Notes under the pieces: generated by a model
What the model was told of the DNA's origin: nothing
Seen by the model: the letters and a program-made list of their open reading frames with translations, nothing else
Database searches by the model: none
NCBI GenBank assembly: GCA_945643635.1
Contig: CALZFC010000016.1
Span: 1,419,001 to 1,483,000, forward strand
Length of the DNA: 64,000 bases
Direction: 5' to 3'
Origin: Allodiplogaster sudhausi
Lineage: Eukaryota; Nematoda; Chromadorea; Rhabditida; Diplogasteridae
Made by a program: the position numbers and the translations under genes
Part shown: piece by piece, positions 33,523-44,106 of the stretch
How the letters are laid out: each line of letters starts with the position of its first letter
Position numbering within the stretch: the stretch's first letter is position 1

Positions 33523-34593
33523 ATTTTCAAAAAACCACGCATTCGTGTATGAAAAAATTGAATAATTAATGAAAAGAGTAGATTGGTGTGTTTTGTTTTC
33601 CGAACCGATACTTGCCCTTTTATATCCCAGGCATGAGATCGGTATTTGATATGCAATGGATTCAGTTGTCCTATATTTAGATATGACAAACAATATTTTT
33701 ACTCCAAGCTTATGTTAATTACGAATGTGCATAAAAGAAGAAAACATGAGAGCCCTAAAGCAATGATCGAAAGGCATGATTTTCGTTTGATCTTCTCAGG
33801 ATAATCTCCTCTTATCTCCCTATAGATTTTCAGATTTCATCTACGAGTGTTTATGTAAACATCAAATTTGTATGGTCATAAGCAGAGAAGAGATAGAGGG
33901 AGCGAAACATTTTTCAGAGTCATGAGATGCCGGCCTTCGGGCTCTGAACCATGCTTATTATTTCGGAATGCAAACATCACTCAATATTACCCCAATTCCA
34001 AACTGTACACTGTTCGAGCTTTTTGATAAAGACCATATTCTCTCGGCGTGTTGTAATCGGGTCACAAATCATCACGTTATGTTCATGTTTCCCAGGAGCC
34101 GTATATTTGTAACACTGCATAATCTGTGCGATGGCGTTCAAGACAAATATGCTAATGAAATATGTGCTTATTCAAGGAGACAGTATAGCAATATTTCAAC
34201 CATTACTCCAGAATTAATCTGCAAACTCTATTTGCAGATGTTGCTACCGATTACAGGTTTAAGTTTGGGGAAAACACTGAATTATCAACGAGGTTGGTGT
34301 ATTTTAATGAAGGTCTAGCCAAAATAAACGTGGATATATAGAGAGCACTGCAGGGAATCATTCCGCAGGCTCAAGATTCTCCAAAGGATGATCTAGGAGA
34401 TACCCTGTGTTCCATCGTCATGATAGTTTGTATATAATTAGAGAACGAGACTGACTATGGTTTAATAAAAACAACTTTTTCGTTGCAGTTTCCTATTTGC
34501 GTGAATAGTTTTTGTCCTCGTAAACTTCTCACAATCACAATAATTAACCTTTGAATAATTACAAAGCGCCATTTCTTTGTTTTCAGCTGTGTG
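33523..34593. promoter_or_regulatory. Bidirectional promoter of the 33.4-kb and 34.6-kb TIL genes
   Basis: Minus-strand TATAAAAGGG at 33615-33624 and plus-strand TATATA at 34335-34340. Blocks shared with the other divergent promoters include GCAATGATCGAAAGGCATGA and TTGATCTTCTCAGGATAATC (left half), and AAATCATCACGTTATG, TAATCTGTGCGATGGCGTTC and AAAACACTGAATTATCAAC (right half). A TTTTCAG acceptor lies 7 bases before the plus-strand ATG. Confidence 0.7.
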
Positions 34594-37221
34594 ATGTTCA
34601 AACCTTCAATCATTGGGCTCGTACTTCTCGCGAGCGGTACGAAGATATTAATCAAGAATTTTTTGCATACAACGCAGTATTTTTCCTCTAAAATTGCATA
34701 TATGTTGCAAAGAATACATAACTAGTTAGATACATACATATGTCAAAAGGCTTTGAGAATTAGATAAAATTCCACCATAAGGTCTCTCGAAATTTCATTG
34801 AGAGAGGTGAAACTAATTTTAACTCTTGAAGCTGTCCCAGACTTTTTCTGTATTCTAGGGGCTTGGATTTAACGACTGAATTGCATTTATCTAACATATA
34901 GAAATTAAAAAATTAAATAGTTAAGGATTCAGACACATATTGTGCTTCCTTACAGCGCTTCATCATGGATGCAACGCACAATTGGAAGAAGATCCATTTA
35001 TGGAAGATGGTCGGGACAACGACACAACCTCATCGATGTCGCCTTCTCCTTCTGGCTCGACGCCTGAATTGAGCTCTACCTCGACAGCCCAATCTCCATC
35101 TGGTTCCACCCCCGAACTCAGCACAACTCCAGCAGCATCAACTCCTTCTGGCTCCACCCCTGAGCTCAGTACTACTCCAGCAGCCTCATCCTCTGGCTCC
35201 ACCCATGAAGTGAGTTCTACCCCAGCAGTCTCAACTCCATCTGGTTCCACCCCTGAGATCAGTACTACGTCAGCAGCCTCATCTGCTACTGACTCAACCC
35301 CACAAAGTACTACGCCAGCAGCCTCAACTCCTTCTGGTTCAACCCCTGAAAGTACTACCACAACTCCTTCTGGGTCCACCCCTGAGCTCAGTACAACGCC
35401 AGTAGCCTCAACTCCTTCAGGCTCAACCGTTGAACTCAGTACTACGCCAGCAGCCTCAACTCCTTCTGGCTCAACCCCAGAAAGTAGTACGCCAGCAGCC
35501 TCAACTCCTTCTGGCACAACCCCTGAAAGTACTACCTCAACTCCTTCTGGCTCAACCCCAGAAAGTAGTACGCCAGCAGCCTCAACTCCTTCTGGTTCAA
35601 CCCCTGAACTCAGTACTACACCAGCACCCTCAACTCCTTCTGGCTCAACCCCTGAAAGTACTACGCCAGCAGCCTCAACTCCTTCTGGCTCAACCCCTGA
35701 ACTCAGTACCACACCAGCAGCCTCAACTCCTTCTGGCTCAACCCCTGAAAGTACTACCTCAACTCCTTCTGAATCCACCCCTGAGCTCAGTACAACGCCA
35801 GCAGCCTCAACTCCTTCTGGCTCAACCCCTGAAAGTACTACGCCAGCAGCCTCAACCCCTTCTGGCTCAACCCCTGAACTCAGTACTACGCCAGCAGCCT
35901 CAACTCCTTCTGGCTCAACCCCTGAAAGTACTACGCCAGCAGCCTCAACTCCTTCTGGCTCAACTCCTGAACTCAGTACTACACCAGCAGCCTCAACTCC
36001 TTCTGGCTCAACCCCTGAAAGTACTACCTCAACTCCTTCTGAATCCACCCCTGAGCTCAATACAACGCCAGCAGCCTCAACTCCTTCTGGCTCAACCCCT
36101 GAGCTCAGCTCAACAACAGAAGCATCAACAACCTCCAGTTCGATACCACAGACAAGTGAAACGTCTGAAAGTACATCTCTTAAGCCAACTATTCCAACAA
36201 CAATACAGCCCAGCACTACACGTAAGATTTTCACATAACAATTTCATATAAATAGATCATCAATGAAAGTCATAATAGTAGGCAAATTTATAACCTGCAT
36301 TTATACAGCAGTAAAAAAAACTGAAGAATTTTTAGTACCGGTAATTTATTTGTTTTGTTATTATGTTGTAAAATTACAATATGTTTTAAGCAATGTGTGG
36401 CTGCAACGAACAGTTCTACACCTGTCGTCCATGTGAAAGTCGCTGCAAATCAAAGCAGACGGTTTGAAATCCATATCTCTCTAAATCACTAGTTTTTTCT
36501 ACTGGCAATTGCAATAGTTAAATCCATTCGATTTTCTTTAGACATCTCAAATATAAGGCCCGAACCATCTTTTCAGTTCTGTCCTGAGATTTGCCTGCCG
36601 GGGTGCGCGTGTGAGCCAGGGTTCTGCCGCAATCGCTTCGGTGAGTGCGTCCGCCTCAAACGCGACTGCCACTTTATCAAGCTGACCGTCTGCCTCGCTC
36701 GTTTCCCGCCTCGTCGCTTTCCGCTTCCCATCTTCCCACCGTTAAAGGATGGTCCCAAGCGCAGATCAAAAGGGTCCCACTCCAACCCCGGCGGCAAAAA
36801 GGACCGGAAAAGGAGAAAGAACAACAGCAGGGGCAACAGAAAACACAACAGCAGGGATAGCAGAGACATCAGCAGAGAGATCAGCCGACACAATAACAGG
36901 GACATCAGCAGAGACAACAGCAGAGACAACAGCAGGGACAACAGCAGAGACATCAGCAGAGACAACAGTAGGGACAACAGCAGAGACAACAGCAGGGACA
37001 TTAGCAGGGACAACAGCATAGACAACAGCATGGACAACAGCAGGGTCAACAACAGGGACAATAGCGGAGATAACAGCAGGGACAACAGCAGGGACAACAG
37101 CAGAGACAACAGCAGAGACAACAGCAGGGACATCAGCAGGGACAACAGCAGGGACAACAGCAGGGACCTCAGCAGGGACAACAGCCGGAGCATCAGCAGG
37201 GACAGTCCAGAAGCCGATTAA
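34594..37221 (+). CDS. Mucin-like TIL protein with RDNS-repeat tail
   Basis: Four exons, 674 residues: 34594-34636, 34956-36221, 36391-36461 and 36577-37221, phases 1, 1, 0. Signal peptide MFKPSIIGLVLLASALHHGC, then QLEEDPFMEDGRDND, then about 380 residues of tandem repeats with consensus STPSGSTPELSTTPAA or the 15-residue STPSGSTPESTTPAA. Such Ser/Thr/Pro repeats are normally heavily O-glycosylated. The TIL domain is CGCNEQFYTCRPCESRC then FCPEICLPGCACEPGFCRN, GECV, RDC and LTVC. P1 is Glu. A basic linker (KRRSKGSHSN...) leads to about 100 residues of NSRD/ISRD tetrapeptide repeats ending SRDSPEAD. Probably an extracellular matrix or surface protein tethering an inhibitor domain; the function is inferred. 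Confidence 0.85.
35040..36115 (+). repeat. 45/48-bp mucin minisatellite
   Basis: Tandem units ACTCCTTCTGGCTCAACCCC plus about 25-28 bases. Units are multiples of three and alternate between the E-S-T-T (45) and E-L-S-T-T (48) forms. Confidence 0.92.
36830..37200 (+). repeat. 12-bp coding minisatellite (RDNS)n
   Basis: Repeats of AACAGCAGGGAC, with ATC for AAC and AGA for AGG variants. Encodes the Arg-Asp-Asn-Ser tail. Length differs greatly from the paralogue at 48050-48130. Confidence 0.9.
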
Positions 37222-38016
37222 GTAAGATGACCGATGCCGTTATTAAATTACCTACCCATTTTCTCGGTGAATGTATGTACATACTACATTGAGTGTTACT
37301 TTTCTTTCACTGCAGATAAAGAATATTCATTAATCTCTGATATGCGGTAGAAAAACAACACAGACCAGGGAAAGCCCTGTACAATCCGAATAATATATTG
37401 GAGGAGAGGGAGGATTGGGATCGACGCACACGAGTCGCAACAAGATACAGGCGCCACTGTCCGGCCTCGTCTTTGCCAGAGACGACAAGCTGGAAAGGGA
37501 AAAGCAGGGGATTGACTCGCGATCGTCGATGAGGTCTTAGAGTGGGTGTAGAAGGGATTAAGCAGACCGGAGAGCAGAAATAAATACTGCTAACTTCCAT
37601 GGCTTTAATCACTACAGCCAAGTGATCGACAGACATCAAAACATAAGGGGCGGTATTAATAGTAATTGTTTTCTCAACTATAACTTTTTTTTTCAAATAT
37701 TCCATTTAATGTTAATGCTTAACAAATATAACTAAATGAAAGATTCGCTCATCAGAATCGGAATTTGAGCTAACTTTTAAAATAACATAGGATTTAAAAA
37801 AAAAATGTTTTATGCATTATAATTTTCCATCGTTACCACTCAAGTGCTGGTATCCCTTCTAATGTAAGCAACTCCTCACGAATTTCCAAGGATCGAAGAC
37901 TAATTATTAAGAAATGCGAGCTAAAAAAGAAAAAGAAAATACGCACTATCTATGGTAACAAGGGCGCGGGCAGTAATGAAGTATAAGTGTGGAATGGGAT
38001 CTTCCATTACAGATGG
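37222..38016. other. Convergent 3' spacer with a GC-rich patch
   Basis: About 100 bases of 3' flank of the mucin gene are followed by a GC-rich patch at 37340-37560 that has no counterpart behind the other mucin gene. It is open in more than one frame; one plus-strand reading is REDWDRRTRVATRYRRHC. Not recognised. The remainder is AT-rich. Confidence 0.4.
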
Positions 38017-38856
38017 TCAATCATCGTCTCCTCCTCCGAGGAGTGGGAGACGCCCCAGGCAGACGGTCAGCTTGACCTCGGAGCAACGTCTGTTCCGCCG
38101 GACACATTCACCATGCCCGTTGCGGCAGAAGCCGGGCGCACAACCGCATCCCGGACGGCAGCCCGCTGGACAGGTCTGAAATCCAATGTTGAGAGATTAC
38201 TGCATGAAGTAGTTTTGTATGTCACGTATTAACATATTTACGTAAACCAAGAATGCATACACTGAAAACCATGTAATTGAGGAAAAGAGAAGATCCGCAA
38301 GCCTTTTCTTACATTCCATAATGTTAAAATGTGTCACTAAAAGACAATAATTTAATAGGAAACATTTTGTTTAGACAATAATGTTGGTCCACTAATTATT
38401 TTGAATTGCAAGAGACCACAAAATTATACCGTTGGTTTCCCGAGCCTGCAACTGCTCTCACAGGGACGACATTGAATGTAAAAGAACTCGCCGATCTCGC
38501 CGCACCGAGCTGAATTCACAACTTGTTACAGTTAGAATTTTAATGTGACGAATCTCGCATGTTTGTAACTTGAATGAAAAGATACTTCTATTTCTCGTGG
38601 GTTGATCTGGTCGGGGCGGCCGTAGAAGGGGAAGTGTAAGATCGGGAAGGGGGAGACCGGGAAGCGGCTGCCCCTCGCATCTCAGGTCAAAAGCTGTAAT
38701 TCTGATTTCTATTCCTTTCGATTGAAATGATTTTTTCATCCCAATAGTAATTTATAAGTATACTACTCATTTATATAGTGGACAAATGTTGTGAAACAAC
38801 AAATTTGTACCTCCCAAGAGAAGCATGAACACTGCAACGCTCGGAAGATTCGTCAT
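38017..38856 (-). CDS. Secreted 12-Cys TIL protein, tail lost
   Basis: Four exons, 130 residues: 38856-38811, 38693-38586, 38509-38430 and 38175-38017. Signal peptide MTNLPSVAVFMLLLG. Exon 2 reads CEGQPLPGLPLPDLTLP. The TIL domain is CGEIGEFFYIQCRPCESSC then TCPAGCRPGCGCAPGFCRN, GECV, RRC and LTVC. The frame stops right after LLGGGDDD, so the proline tail of its relatives is missing. P1 is Ala with an unusual Gly after it. TATA-like CCTTTTATA (inverse) at 39012-39020. Its divergent mucin partner is gone; only promoter sequence remains to the right. Confidence 0.82.
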
Positions 38857-39416
38857 ATTCCGATCTGATATTAAGGATTTGGAACGAGCAATCTGCGCAC
38901 CCGATAAAAAATTATAAATTACCATAAAAAATTCACAGTATATTTCTAAAATAATATGTATCTTTTGAGAAAAGTTGAAGGATGTAGCATGGATTCCGAA
39001 CGACTCCATGTCCTTTTATATAACTGACATGAGTTCGGCTTTGGCATGCGGGTACTGCCACGTCCTGTCTCTAGACATAACACACATTATTCTAACGCCC
39101 CGGTTATGTTAATTACGAATTTGCAAAAAAAGAAAACATGAGCGCACTAAAGCAGTGATCAAGAGGAATATTTTCGTTTAGATCTCCTTAGGGCAATCTC
39201 CTTTTCTCTCTCAAGCCATTTTCCCATTCCATATGCTCGTGTTGACGTAAAGATCAAATGGTGTCATCAATAGGCAGATGAAGAGGTCGAGGCAGTAATG
39301 AGATGCCAACCTTCGGATTCTGGTCCATGTTTACTATCGTCAGTGTGTCCATGCAACTTTTCAAATGACCCAATTTACAAAATTTGCAGGTCAGAAATCA
39401 GCACGTATAATGAATA
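38857..39416. promoter_or_regulatory. Promoter of the 38.9-kb gene and start of an orphan divergent promoter
   Basis: Carries AGTGATCAAGAGGAATATTT and GATCTCCTTAGGGCAATCTC blocks matching the other left-half promoters, then AATCAGCACGTATAATG where the foldback element begins. Confidence 0.6.
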
Positions 39417-39418
39417 TA

Positions 39419-41009
39419 CAGTCGCGCTCATAAAAACTCGGAATTCATGTTTTTTGACTATAACTTTTTTATAGATGGTTGGATTTCAATGAAATTTTGA
39501 GGGTTGCTTTGCTATGCTGTCAGGAATTAATAAGACGTTTATTGATTTCATTGCTCCACTATTGATCGAGAAAAAATCAATAACTTAGAATCTCCCGAAT
39601 TGCACATTTAGGCGTGCTGGACAAAATAATTTATTTCTGCGATCGTCGGCTAGTTTTTATCGGATTGATGGTTTAGCTGTATTCCAGAACATCTCTGCGA
39701 TAACTTTTTGATCTAATCGATGTTTAATATCATTCGGTTACATGCTGCCTACCTCCGCTTCGCGAGTCATGCAGTCTGCCTGAGATGAAGAAGGTTCAGC
39801 AGGACAAAATCAATCATTTCCGACTATATATATAGTAATTATGATTTTAATATGTTCACAGAGAATCACTTAACCTATTTAGATGGCTACTTGAGCTGTG
39901 AAAATTGTATGCTCACTATTACAGCACTCTATTAACACTTCGGTTAACTTTAGATGTGCAGCATAGATGTGCTTTAAGGGATGCTGTGCAGGGGTATGTT
40001 TTTCAAAAACGGTTTTGCTATTCTGAAACGATTGTTAATAGGTATTTACGTATTTGGCACCCTAATCTCATCCCTGTCCGCATGAGGCATCAAGAAACCA
40101 ATGAACGATTGAAGACATCTGAGAAGCGACAAAATGACATATTTGACAGCAGGGATTTCTTGATCGATCACAACTTCAACTGATCCATTTTGGATATAGA
40201 CGATTGCAGAACACAATTCTGTGTAGATTAAAGTGATTTTTGGCTCGATATAAATTTATTCGTATTTACTTTCTTGCCTTTTAGGATACCTTAATATTTT
40301 ACACCGGGGGAACATTCAAACGTCCTTCTGTTCCTGGTGGCTTCATGAAACCAGGGATGCAAGGAGGCTGTCGAACATGTGAAAACCTAATTACTATTAT
40401 TTAACATCGGAAGCCCGTATTTGAAATTCGTACCCTTGCACAGCACCAGCTTAAGCACATCTGGGCTGCGGGCCAAAGTTAACCGAGGTATTAATAGAGT
40501 GCTGTAATAGTGAGCATACAATTTTCACAGCTCAAGTAGCCATCTAAATAGGTTCAGTGATTCTCTGTGAACATATTAAAATCCTAATTAGTATATCTAT
40601 AGTAGGAAATGATCGATTTTGTCCTGCTGAACCTTCTTCATCTCAGGCCGACTGCATGACTCGCGAAGCGGAGGTAGGCAGCATGTAACCGTATGATATT
40701 AAATATCGATTAGACCAAAAAGTTATCGCAGAGATGTTCTGGAATACAGCTAAACCATCGATCCGATAAAAACTAGCCGACGATCGCAGAAATAAATTAT
40801 TTTGTCCAGCACGCCTAGATGTGTAATTCGGGAGATTCTAAGTTATTGATTTTTTTTCTCCATCAATAGGGGAGCAATGAAATCTATAAACGTCTTATTA
40901 ATTCCTGACAGCATAGCAAAGCAACCCTGAAAATTTCATTAAAATCCTCCCATCTATAAAAAAGTTATAGTCAAAAAACATGAATTCCGAGTTTTTATGA
41001 GCGCGACTG
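39419..41009. mobile_element. 1.6-kb foldback element, Tc1/mariner-like ends
   Basis: Inverted arms of about 580 bp (39419-40000 and 40428-41009) start CAGTCGCGCTCATAAAAACT and are flanked by TA on both sides (39417-39418, 41010-41011). The arms are about 95% alike by eye. The 430-bp centre has a short open frame but no recognised transposase. TA duplication and CAGT ends suit Tc1/mariner mobilisation; it is non-autonomous. Confidence 0.85.
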
Positions 41010-41011
41010 TA

Positions 41012-42175
41012 TGTCATGGCGTTCAAGACAAGTATGTTAATAGAATACATGCATAGGTATTTGCCTGTTCAAGGAGATAATATTGCAAGATTACAACCAA
41101 GAGTCAAGAATTAATCTGTATCGTACTCCACTTGCAGATAAACAAAATTTGCTGCGACCGATTAGATGCATGATTATAATGAAAACACTGAATTATCAAC
41201 TAGGTTGGTGCAGTTTAATGAAGTGCCACGTGTGGGAGCGAATTGCGTGAAACTAGGCCTTATTTTATACATTTAACTGTACAAGGATTATTTGCTCACT
41301 TTCGTCTTTACCTGATTGTGTGGTGTGTAATGATTAGATATGGTTCGATTGGTCCATTCCACAATTCTGAATAATCTTTCAGGTTGAGTACTAATTGATT
41401 GCTAACCCTCAACTGTATGAACAAGTGTCAGCAGTGAGGCAGCTCTCAAGCGTCTTAGGACGAGTTCGCATAAGCAACTGTAGGGTTAACAAAAGCGACT
41501 GCCAGGGCCTTACAAGTAAAACACAGAGAAATACTTCTGCATTCGTCAGACCCATGTCCATATGATGCTCGTCGAGTGGCGGCAATAAGATTGCCAATAT
41601 CAGTTAATGAGGCATGGCAGTTACATAGTACATATATAATAGCATTATTAAAATGAGAAGACATGAGCAACATATTTTTATTCCACATTTAGTTATTTTC
41701 AATCAAGTTTGTTTTCTGGTAAGTGATTCTTGCACACAAAAAAATCAATGAAGCGTGTTTGTGAAATTATATAATCTGACGAAAAAGTAACAGGAATGCG
41801 CTTTCAACACCACTTATTATGAGAGTGAGAGAAATAGTTAATAATTCACAGAAACTTTAACATTAATGCAGCAGCTGTACAGAAGTATGTAGATGCTCAC
41901 AGATGAAGAGATAAGTGATAAGTATCTATTAATTAAGAGTGATCAGAGAATTGGTGGACTACATTTTTTGGATTTTTGATGCATCATAATGCACAAATTC
42001 CTTAGATACCACTCACGTGCTTGTTCTCCTTTTATTATATGTACATATACGTAGTACTCGAGCGAAGTCCTTTATTCTCGTGCCGAATTTAATATTTTTA
42101 GTGATGAATATACAAGTGACGGGAATAATACTTGAGCATCCGCAGCTGGGAGTTGCAGCCACAGCTCCGGTTCCC
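41012..42175. other. Orphan mucin-type promoter and spacer
   Basis: To about 41225 the sequence repeats the plus-strand mucin promoter (GCGTTCAAGACAAGTATG, AAAACACTGAATTATCAACT, GGTTGGTGCAGTTTAATGAA) but stops before a TATA box, and no mucin gene follows. The rest is AT-rich without genes; AATAAAGG for the 42.2-kb gene is near 42070 (minus strand). Confidence 0.6.
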
Positions 42176-42998
42176 TCAATCAGTTCCGGGGAGAGGGGGG
42201 CGAGGAACGGGTGGGAGAGGAACGATAACGGGAAGGGGCTGGTCATCGTCGTCTCCTCCGCCAAGCAGTGGGAGGCGGCCCAGGCAGATGGTCAGCTTGA
42301 CCTCGGAGCAGCGTCTGCTCCGACGGACACAGTCTCCAAGTCTGTTGCGGCAGTAGCCGGGCGCACAAGCGCATCCCGGACGACAAACATCTGGACAGAC
42401 CTAAAAGGCAAAGTTGATGCATTACTGCGAGGAGTACTTTCTAACAATACTAGCTTACCTATTCTAGTAAACCGAGCATTTATTGTCTAAAGCGATGTAA
42501 TTGGCAAGAACAGAAATCCCACAAGTCATTTCTTTCATTCAATCGTGTAGCAATTTGCCTTTGAAAGATAATTAGTTAACACGACAAAGACAAGTAGATA
42601 ATTCTGAGTTTTGAGAAACACAAAATGAAACCGTTTGTTTGCCGGGCTTGCAACTGCTCTCACAGGGACGACATTGATCGTAGAAGATCTCTCCGCGATC
42701 GCACCGAGCTGAATGCATAACTTTACTCTTATAATGTTAAAGTAACGGATCTCATATTTTTTTAACATGAATGAAAGAAGTCACTTCTCGGAGCGGGTGG
42801 ACGGGGCTGCCCTTCGCAGCGTAGATCAAGTGCTATAATTACGAATTTCGGTTAAAAATTTTTTTCATCCCAATAGTAAATTATAAGCGTACTCATGCCT
42901 TCAACACGTCACTCCCTCACATAGCACATAGTATGCATCAACAAATTTGTACCTCCCACAAGAAGGATGAACAATGCAAGGCTCGGAAGATTCGTCAT
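42176..42998 (-). CDS. Secreted 12-Cys TIL protein, proline-tail type
   Basis: Four exons, 131 residues: 42998-42953, 42832-42785, 42708-42632 and 42400-42176. Signal peptide MTNLPSLALFILLVG, exon 2 LRCEGQPRPPAPR, then RCDRGEIFYDQCRPCESSC and VCPDVCRPGCACAPGYCRN, GDCV, RRC and LTIC. The tail is acidic and then proline-rich (GGGDDDDQPLPVIVPLPP) and ends PLPGTD. P1 is predicted as Asp. Head-to-head with the 44.1-kb mucin-type gene. Confidence 0.86.
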
Positions 42999-44106
42999 AT
43001 TTCGAGCTGAAAAGTAGGCTTTGGAAAGACAATTTCTAAGTAATCTGATAATTTAAAAAAAGGTTGCAATTCCTGTTAGAAATTACACACTATATTTCTA
43101 AAGAGAGAAGTATTCATTTATGAAAAAAAGTAATTATTAGTAAGAAGAGATGTGACATGTTTTCCGAACGGGGCCTTGCCCTTTTATATTCATGACAAGA
43201 GTTCGGCAAGACATGCAGTGGTTCTATCTTGGGAAAAGACAAACAATATTTCAACTCCAATCTTATGTTAATTACGAAATTTGCAATAAATGGAAAACAA
43301 AAGCTCCCTATTGCAATGATCGAAAGGAATGATTATCGTTTGATCTTCTCAGGACAATCTCCAATACTCTTCATTCCATCTTCGTATGTTGATGTAAACA
43401 TCAAAATGTTTTACCGTCATTTTCACATGGAGAGTTCGAGCGAGAGAATTTTTCAGAGTTATGAGATGCCAGCCTTCGGGTTCTGATCCATATTTCGGGT
43501 TGCAAACAGCATGTACATATTGCAAAATATAATCTTCAAGCGTATCGCAAGCGGGTCACAAATCATCACGTGAGGTTTAGTCTTACAGAAGCACTTTGGT
43601 GTCAACAAAGCATAATCTGTGCGACGGCGTTCAAGGCAAATATGCTAATAGAATATAATGCCTGCTCGAGGGGATAACATAGCAAAATTGCAACCAGGAC
43701 TCGAGGATTAATCTAAATCTAATTCAATTTGCAAATGAACAAAATTGCTGCGACGGATTACAATTCTAAGTTTAGACAAAACACAGAATTATCAACTAGG
43801 TTGGTGCATTTTAATGAAGTACCCATCAGAATAAAGATGGGTATATAGAGCGTAGTTCAGGGAATGATGAGAAAGTCTCCAGGTTATCCAACGGTGCATC
43901 TTGATGTTTCCTTGTGTTCCATCGTACTGATTGTTTGCGTATAATTAGGGAACGTGCTAGGTTTTAATTACCAGTCCTTGTTTTCATTCAAATTTCATAT
44001 TTCAGTGGTCCGACTACTCTGCGCAAACAAAATCACACTTTTCTGTCTTTTCAATAACTTATCTTTTAATAACATAAAATTTCATTTCTGTGTTTTCAGC
44101 TGAAGG
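42999..44106. promoter_or_regulatory. Bidirectional promoter of the 43.0-kb and 44.1-kb TIL genes
   Basis: Minus-strand TATAAAAGGG at 43179-43188 and plus-strand TATATA at 43842-43847, 0.65 kb apart. Shared blocks include GCAATGATCGAAAGGAATGA, TTGATCTTCTCAGGACAATC, AAATCATCACGTGAGG, TAATCTGTGCGACGGCGTTC and GGTTGGTGCATTTTAATGAA. A TTTTCAG acceptor lies 8 bases before the plus-strand ATG. Confidence 0.72.

Noticed and set aside
34963..36234. Long minus-strand open frame of VLSSGVEPEGVEAAG repeats
   Set aside because: Antisense shadow of the mucin repeats. Unit lengths are multiples of three and lack stops in the reverse frame.
36573..37193. Leucine-rich minus-strand frame (LLSLLLSLL)
   Set aside because: Reverse reading of the RDNS minisatellite and the TIL exon on the plus strand.
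37307..37705. 132-codon minus-strand frame downstream of the 34.6-kb gene
   Set aside because: No start context, domain or splice sites; overlapping plus-strand frames are equally open. Left as an unexplained GC-rich patch.
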